Part shown: piece after piece, positions 6,148-9,708 of the stretch
Numbering within the stretch: the first letter of the stretch is position 1
Layout of the letters: every line of letters starts with the position of its first letter
NCBI GenBank assembly: GCA_013153295.1
Contig: JAADEV010000099.1
Location: forward strand, 1-9,708
DNA: 9,708 nucleotides
From: Aquificota bacterium
GTDB lineage: Bacteria; Aquificota; Aquificia; Aquificales; Hydrogenothermaceae
Reading direction: 5' to 3'
Program-made: the position numbers and the translations under genes
The notes under the pieces: model-generated
What the model was told of the DNA's origin: nothing
The model's input: only the letters and a program-made list of their open reading frames with translations
Database searches by the model: none

Positions 6148-7305
6148 CTAACTTCCCATAATGTAAGAGGCTATAACCTCTGGGGTTAGAACCTTTATAT
6201 CCTCCGGCACCCTTTGACCTACACTAATGTAGGAAACAGGTATCTTTGTCTCCACAGGAAGGTTTAAAAGTATCCCCGGTTTTAATGTTTCGTCCACTTT
6301 TGTAAAGAATATAGAGTGTATAGGGAAGAATGTTTGGTATTTGTATACAACCTCCAACGCATCGTCATTTTTGTAATTACAGCTTATTGTAAGGACATTG
6401 TTTATCTCTTCCTCTAAGCTACTGAGTATCTCTTTTATCTCCCCTAATCTCCAGTAATCGTAATGGCTTCTACCTACAGTATCTATAAGTATAAAGTCAA
6501 AATTCCTAAGCTCGTCTACAGTGTTTTTAAGCCTTTTTGATTCTGAGATTGAGTAAAAGGGTATGTTAAGTATGTTTGCGTAAGTCCTTGCTTGATGTGA
6601 AGCCCCTACTTTAAATGTATCTGTGCTTATAACAGCTACCTTTTTCTTTTTTTCTATAACCAGATATGAGGCTATCTTAAACAGGTTTGTTGTTTTCCCA
6701 ACCCCTGTGGGACCAATAAAGGCGTATATTTTTAGCCTTTTTTCCCCTCCGTCGTTATCCCCATTGTCAAAAGCCCCTGTAAACTTTATATACTTTTTTA
6801 TCCCTTTTATTAAAGCCTCTTTTTCTGTTAATGTGTTTAAATCCCACTTGTTTGTGTCAATATCAAGTCCACAACCTTCCTTTACAATTTTCTTTGCCAC
6901 CTCAGGGAAAACATCTTTATTTATAAGCTGGTTTATCAGGTGTAAAGCGTCCCCTGTAAACTCACTAAACTGGGAAACACTGCCACACTGGTTATCTATA
7001 TGGTCTGGGACTGTTTGGGACTGGGTGATATTCTGGGCTATCTGTGGTAAGGATACCCTGATTTTTTTGTCTATAAGCTCCTCAACCTTTTCCAAAAGCT
7101 CCTCAAACTTTATTACCGGTTCTGTAAGCTCTTCCTCTTCTATTGTTTCAACAAACAGCTTGTATTTTTTCCTTCCCCTTAGAAACCAAAACTTTTTCTC
7201 CTCCACCGTTTCGTAGTGGAGTATCTTTATATCATCTCCAAGCTCAGCTTTAGCCCTATGGATAAGCTCTTCTAAGTCGTATCCTTCGTATACTTTAATC
7301 TCCAT
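6148..7305 (-). CDS. flhF: FlhF, SRP-type GTPase for flagellar placement
   Basis: FlhF is the third SRP-family GTPase beside Ffh and FtsY and directs where flagella assemble. The 385 residues show an N-terminal basic domain (1 to about 60), an acidic linker (about 54-80), an N-domain region (about 115-180) and the G domain. G1 is GPTGVGKTT (198-206), the G2 region DTFKVGASHQARTYA (229-243), G3 DTVGRS (275-280), G4 TKVDET (335-340) and the closing SVGQRVPEDI (361-370). Differences from my memory of the family consensus are DTFK for DTYR, SHQA for VEQL, and DTVGRS for DTAGRS. The ATG overlaps the last 11 bp of flhA; AGGAG at 7318-7322 is 12 nt upstream, so initiation probably depends on coupling to flhA translation. 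flhG follows after 15 bp, the partner that stimulates FlhF GTPase activity in studied bacteria. Confidence 0.93.
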   Translation of the reverse strand: MEIKVYEGYDLEELIHRAKAELGDDIKILHYETVEEKKFWFLRGRKKYKLFVETIEEEELTEPVIKFEELLEKVEELIDKKIRVSLPQIAQNITQSQTVPDHIDNQCGSVSQFSEFTGDALHLINQLINKDVFPEVAKKIVKEGCGLDIDTNKWDLNTLTEKEALIKGIKKYIKFTGAFDNGDNDGGEKRLKIYAFIGPTGVGKTTNLFKIASYLVIEKKKKVAVISTDTFKVGASHQARTYANILNIPFYSISESKRLKNTVDELRNFDFILIDTVGRSHYDYWRLGEIKEILSSLEEEINNVLTISCNYKNDDALEVVYKYQTFFPIHSIFFTKVDETLKPGILLNLPVETKIPVSYISVGQRVPEDIKVLTPEVIASYIMGS

Positions 7306-9394
7306 AAGGGTCTACAACTCCTAAAACATTTACCTTTGTTTTCGGTTCAATCTCTGCATAAGATAATACAACAAAATCTGGTAGGTATGGTTCTATGATT
7401 TTCCTTACAAATCTGCGGGTAGCCGGTGATGTTAACAGTATTGGTGTAGCCTGTTTCATTACAAACTGCTGGGACTGTTGGGTTAGCTGTTGGACAAACT
7501 GCTGAACAAATGTAGGTTCAAAAGGTGGTAAAACTCCGTTGTTCTCGTTTACCTTATTCATAATGTAGTTTTCTGTCTTTGCCCCAAGGGTAAGGGCGTA
7601 TAACACACCGTCCTTTTGGTAAAGGTTGGTTATCATTCTGTTTAATGCTTGTCTAACAAACTCTGTAAGGACTTCCGGGTCGTTTGTTTTTGTAATGTAA
7701 TCAGATAAGGTTTCTATTATTGTAAGTAGGTCTTTAACAGGGATACCCTCCCTAAGTAGGTTCTGTAAAACCCTGTGTATAATGTTAAGTGGGACTTGCT
7801 CAGGGACAATCTCTTTAACAACTGGATACTTTTTCGCAAGTGCGTCAACAAGCTCTTTTGTTTCACTTCTACCAAGTATCTCGTGGGCGTGTTTCTTTAT
7901 AATCTCAGACAGGTGGGTTATTATTACAGTCGGTATATCAACAACTGTGTATCCAAGCATCTTTGCCTTATCTTTCAGGCTTTCATCTATCCAGTATGCG
8001 TCTAAGCCAAATGCTGGCTCTTTTGTAGGTATACCTTCTATCTTCCCTTTTGTTGCCCCTGTATCTATTGCCAGATACTTGTCAGGGACTATCTCCCCCC
8101 TGCCGACCTCTATATCCCTTATTAATATCCTGTATTCACCCGGCTTTAGCTCAAGGTTGTCCTTTATATGTATAAGGGGGATTATTATCCCTAAGTCTTT
8201 AGACAGCTGTTTCCTTAAAGACCTTATACGCCTTACTATCTCGCCGTTTTGGTTTTCGTCCACATAAGGTATAAGGGCGTATCCTATCTCAAATGTTATA
8301 AGCTCAGGCTGGGGCAGTAAGTCCTCTGGCTTTTGTGGTGTTTCTTCTTCCTTTTCAGCAGATTTTAGAAGCTCTTTTGCCCTCTCTTCAGCCTCTTCCT
8401 GCTCTTTTTTCTTTAACATCTGGGTCATCATAAAGGCTGTAAGTCCAATTAACAGGGCAAGTATTGTAAAGGGTATAAACGGCATTCCCGGGACTATTCC
8501 CATTGCAAAGATTGAACCTGATGCCATATACAGGGCTTTTGGGAAGGCTGTAAGCTGTTGGAAGACTTCCTTACCAAGGTTTTCTTCAGATACAGCCCTT
8601 GTTACCATAAGACCTGCCGCTGTAGATGTTATAAGTGAGGGTATCTGGGAGACAAGCCCATCACCAACAGTTAGCAGTGTAAAGTTTTGTAATGCTGTTT
8701 GTAAGTCCATATTATACTGGAGTATTCCTATTGCTAACCCACCTAATATGTTTACTATGGCTATTATTATCCCTGCTACTGCGTCCCCCCTGATAAACTT
8801 TGAGGCACCGTCCATTGCACCGTAGAAGTCAGCTTCCTTTTGTATCTGCATTCTACGACGCTGGGCTTCCTTTTCATCTATGAGACCTGCGTTTAGGTCT
8901 GCGTCTATTGCCATCTGTTTTCCCGGTAAGGCGTCAAGTGTAAATCTGGCGGCTACCTCAGATATTCTTTCTGTCCCCTTTGTTATCACAATAAAGTTTA
9001 TTGTTACAAGTATGATAAAAACGATTGCCCCAACTATGTAGCTACCTCCAACTACAAACTCACCGAAAGCCTGTATAAGGTGTCCTGCGGCGTCAGGTCC
9101 CTCGTGTCCGTGTAGTAGTATCCTCCTTGTTGTAGCCACATTAAGGGACAGCCTAAACAAGGTGGCTATTAGCAGAAGTGATGGGAATGAGGACAGTTGC
9201 AGTGGGTTTTGGACATAAAGGGTGGTCATAAGTATAACTATGGAAAATGTAATACTGGCTGTAAGTAGTATATCAAGTAGAAACGGGGGGATTGGCAGAA
9301 CCATCGCCCCCAGTATGGTTATAATAAGGACTACAATTATTGCGTCAGAATACTGGTTTATTTTGTTAAAGACTGCGTTTAGGGTTTCTCCCAT
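7295..9394 (-). CDS. flhA: FlhA, flagellar type III export gate protein
   Basis: This 699-residue protein, of usual family length, is the large membrane component of the flagellar type III export gate; a nonamer of FlhA docks substrates and chaperones. Eight membrane segments lie at about 19-37, 39-58, 71-90, 117-137, 204-225, 240-262, 285-303 and 305-325. The FHIPEP hallmark RFTLDALPGKQMAIDADLNA lies at 150-169, and FIRGDAVAG (200-208) carries Asp204, which corresponds to the Asp208 reported as important for proton-driven export in Salmonella. A charged, coiled-coil-like linker (327-355) leads to the cytoplasmic domain (about 360-699). Residues 628-649 are rich in Gln (FVQQFVQQLTQQSQQ). The ATG follows the flgJ stop directly, with GGAGAG just upstream. 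The end overlaps flhF by 11 bp. All key family features are intact, so this is a confident call. Confidence 0.97.
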   Translation of the reverse strand: MGETLNAVFNKINQYSDAIIVVLIITILGAMVLPIPPFLLDILLTASITFSIVILMTTLYVQNPLQLSSFPSLLLIATLFRLSLNVATTRRILLHGHEGPDAAGHLIQAFGEFVVGGSYIVGAIVFIILVTINFIVITKGTERISEVAARFTLDALPGKQMAIDADLNAGLIDEKEAQRRRMQIQKEADFYGAMDGASKFIRGDAVAGIIIAIVNILGGLAIGILQYNMDLQTALQNFTLLTVGDGLVSQIPSLITSTAAGLMVTRAVSEENLGKEVFQQLTAFPKALYMASGSIFAMGIVPGMPFIPFTILALLIGLTAFMMTQMLKKKEQEEAEERAKELLKSAEKEEETPQKPEDLLPQPELITFEIGYALIPYVDENQNGEIVRRIRSLRKQLSKDLGIIIPLIHIKDNLELKPGEYRILIRDIEVGRGEIVPDKYLAIDTGATKGKIEGIPTKEPAFGLDAYWIDESLKDKAKMLGYTVVDIPTVIITHLSEIIKKHAHEILGRSETKELVDALAKKYPVVKEIVPEQVPLNIIHRVLQNLLREGIPVKDLLTIIETLSDYITKTNDPEVLTEFVRQALNRMITNLYQKDGVLYALTLGAKTENYIMNKVNENNGVLPPFEPTFVQQFVQQLTQQSQQFVMKQATPILLTSPATRRFVRKIIEPYLPDFVVLSYAEIEPKTKVNVLGVVDPYGD

Positions 9395-9691
9395 TTACTC
9401 TCCAGTTGAATACTTCTGGTAAGTCTCTATAGCATTCAAAATATATTGCTTTAATCCTATCTGTCCAGATGAGGCTATAACCTCTGCTATCTGCATATCA
9501 AACATATCCATATTCATACTGTAAGCAAATGAGTTCCCAAATATTCCCCCGTCAAGGGTTTTTCTAAACTCTTTAAGTATCATTCTGATAAATATTGCCT
9601 CAAACTCCTGTGCAATCTCCTCAGGGTCTTTCATCTGTGAAAGCTGTTTAGTATCCCAGTATGGCTTTATCTTTATATCCGGGTCAAACAT
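9395..9691 (-). CDS. flgJ: Flagellar rod-binding protein, FlgJ N-terminal type
   Basis: This 98-residue protein matches the N-terminal rod-binding domain of FlgJ, which helps assemble the flagellar rod in the periplasm. The core covers about 23-86: EEIAQEFEAIFIRMILKEFR (24-43), then GGIFGN, MDMFDMQIAEVIASSGQIGL (61-80) and a closing helix. These fit the family pattern of a helical motif, a Gly-rich turn, and an M(F/L)DxQ(L/I)A segment ending in SGxIGL. The peptidoglycan-hydrolysing C-terminal domain of enterobacterial FlgJ (about 313 residues) is absent; single-domain versions are known in several phyla, so this is not a truncation. The start is supported by GGAGG at 9701-9705, 9 nt upstream. 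It is the first gene of the visible flagellar run, its TAA touching the flhA ATG. The 17 bases beyond it to the window edge hold only this ribosome binding site. Confidence 0.85.
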   Translation of the reverse strand: MFDPDIKIKPYWDTKQLSQMKDPEEIAQEFEAIFIRMILKEFRKTLDGGIFGNSFAYSMNMDMFDMQIAEVIASSGQIGLKQYILNAIETYQKYSTGE

Positions 9692-9708
9692 TACCCTATT
9701 CCTCCCTG

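Noticed and set aside
7775..8267. Plus-strand open frames inside flhA (76 and 161 codons).
   Set aside because: They overlap the conserved cytoplasmic domain of FlhA in antisense and show no convincing protein features.

Overview
The window looks like chromosomal DNA from a thermophilic member of the Aquificota (Aquificales). A Hydrogenothermaceae or Persephonella-like relative is my best guess, inferred from gene content and style rather than from any search. The DNA is AT-rich, Ile is very often ATA, Arg is nearly always AGA or AGG, the proteins are rich in Lys, Glu and Tyr, and genes are packed with almost no intergenic space. An AT-rich member of the Campylobacterota is the main alternative. 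Every stretch is coding, with no gap over 25 bp between genes, and I see no RNA genes, mobile elements or CRISPR.

Left region (1-1401, minus strand): an unrecognised helical protein runs off the left edge (1-238). It is preceded in transcription by an outer-membrane beta-barrel protein of porin O/P type (256-1401). The porin stop codon overlaps the ribosome binding site of the unknown gene, so the two are probably co-translated.

Middle region (1425-5281, plus strand): a four-gene operon starts only 23 bp from the divergent porin start. It holds a Slt70-like periplasmic lytic transglycosylase, riboflavin synthase (ribE), a two-TM potassium channel with a cytoplasmic RCK/TrkA module, and a 116-residue membrane protein of unknown function. 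Spacings are 5, 0 and 0 bp. A near-consensus sigma-70 promoter (TTGACA-N17-AATAAT) lies inside the start of the porin coding sequence and should drive it.

Right region (5278-9691, minus strand): a flagellar operon in transcription order rod-binding protein (FlgJ N-terminal type), flhA, flhF, flhG. FlhA is the export-gate membrane protein. FlhF (SRP-type GTPase) and FlhG (MinD-type ATPase) set flagellar position and number. The genes abut, overlap by 11 bp, or lie 15 bp apart. flhG ends tail-to-tail with the channel operon, the two stop codons sharing the palindrome TTAA.

The points most worth a second look are the potassium channel (filter TVGYTE instead of TVGYG, and a Rossmann motif without the usual glycines) with its abutting membrane partner carrying charged residues in the bilayer, and the non-canonical FlhF/FlhG activation motifs. 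Others are the promoter hidden in the porin signal-peptide region, and the tyrosine-rich transglycosylase with near-identical internal repeats.
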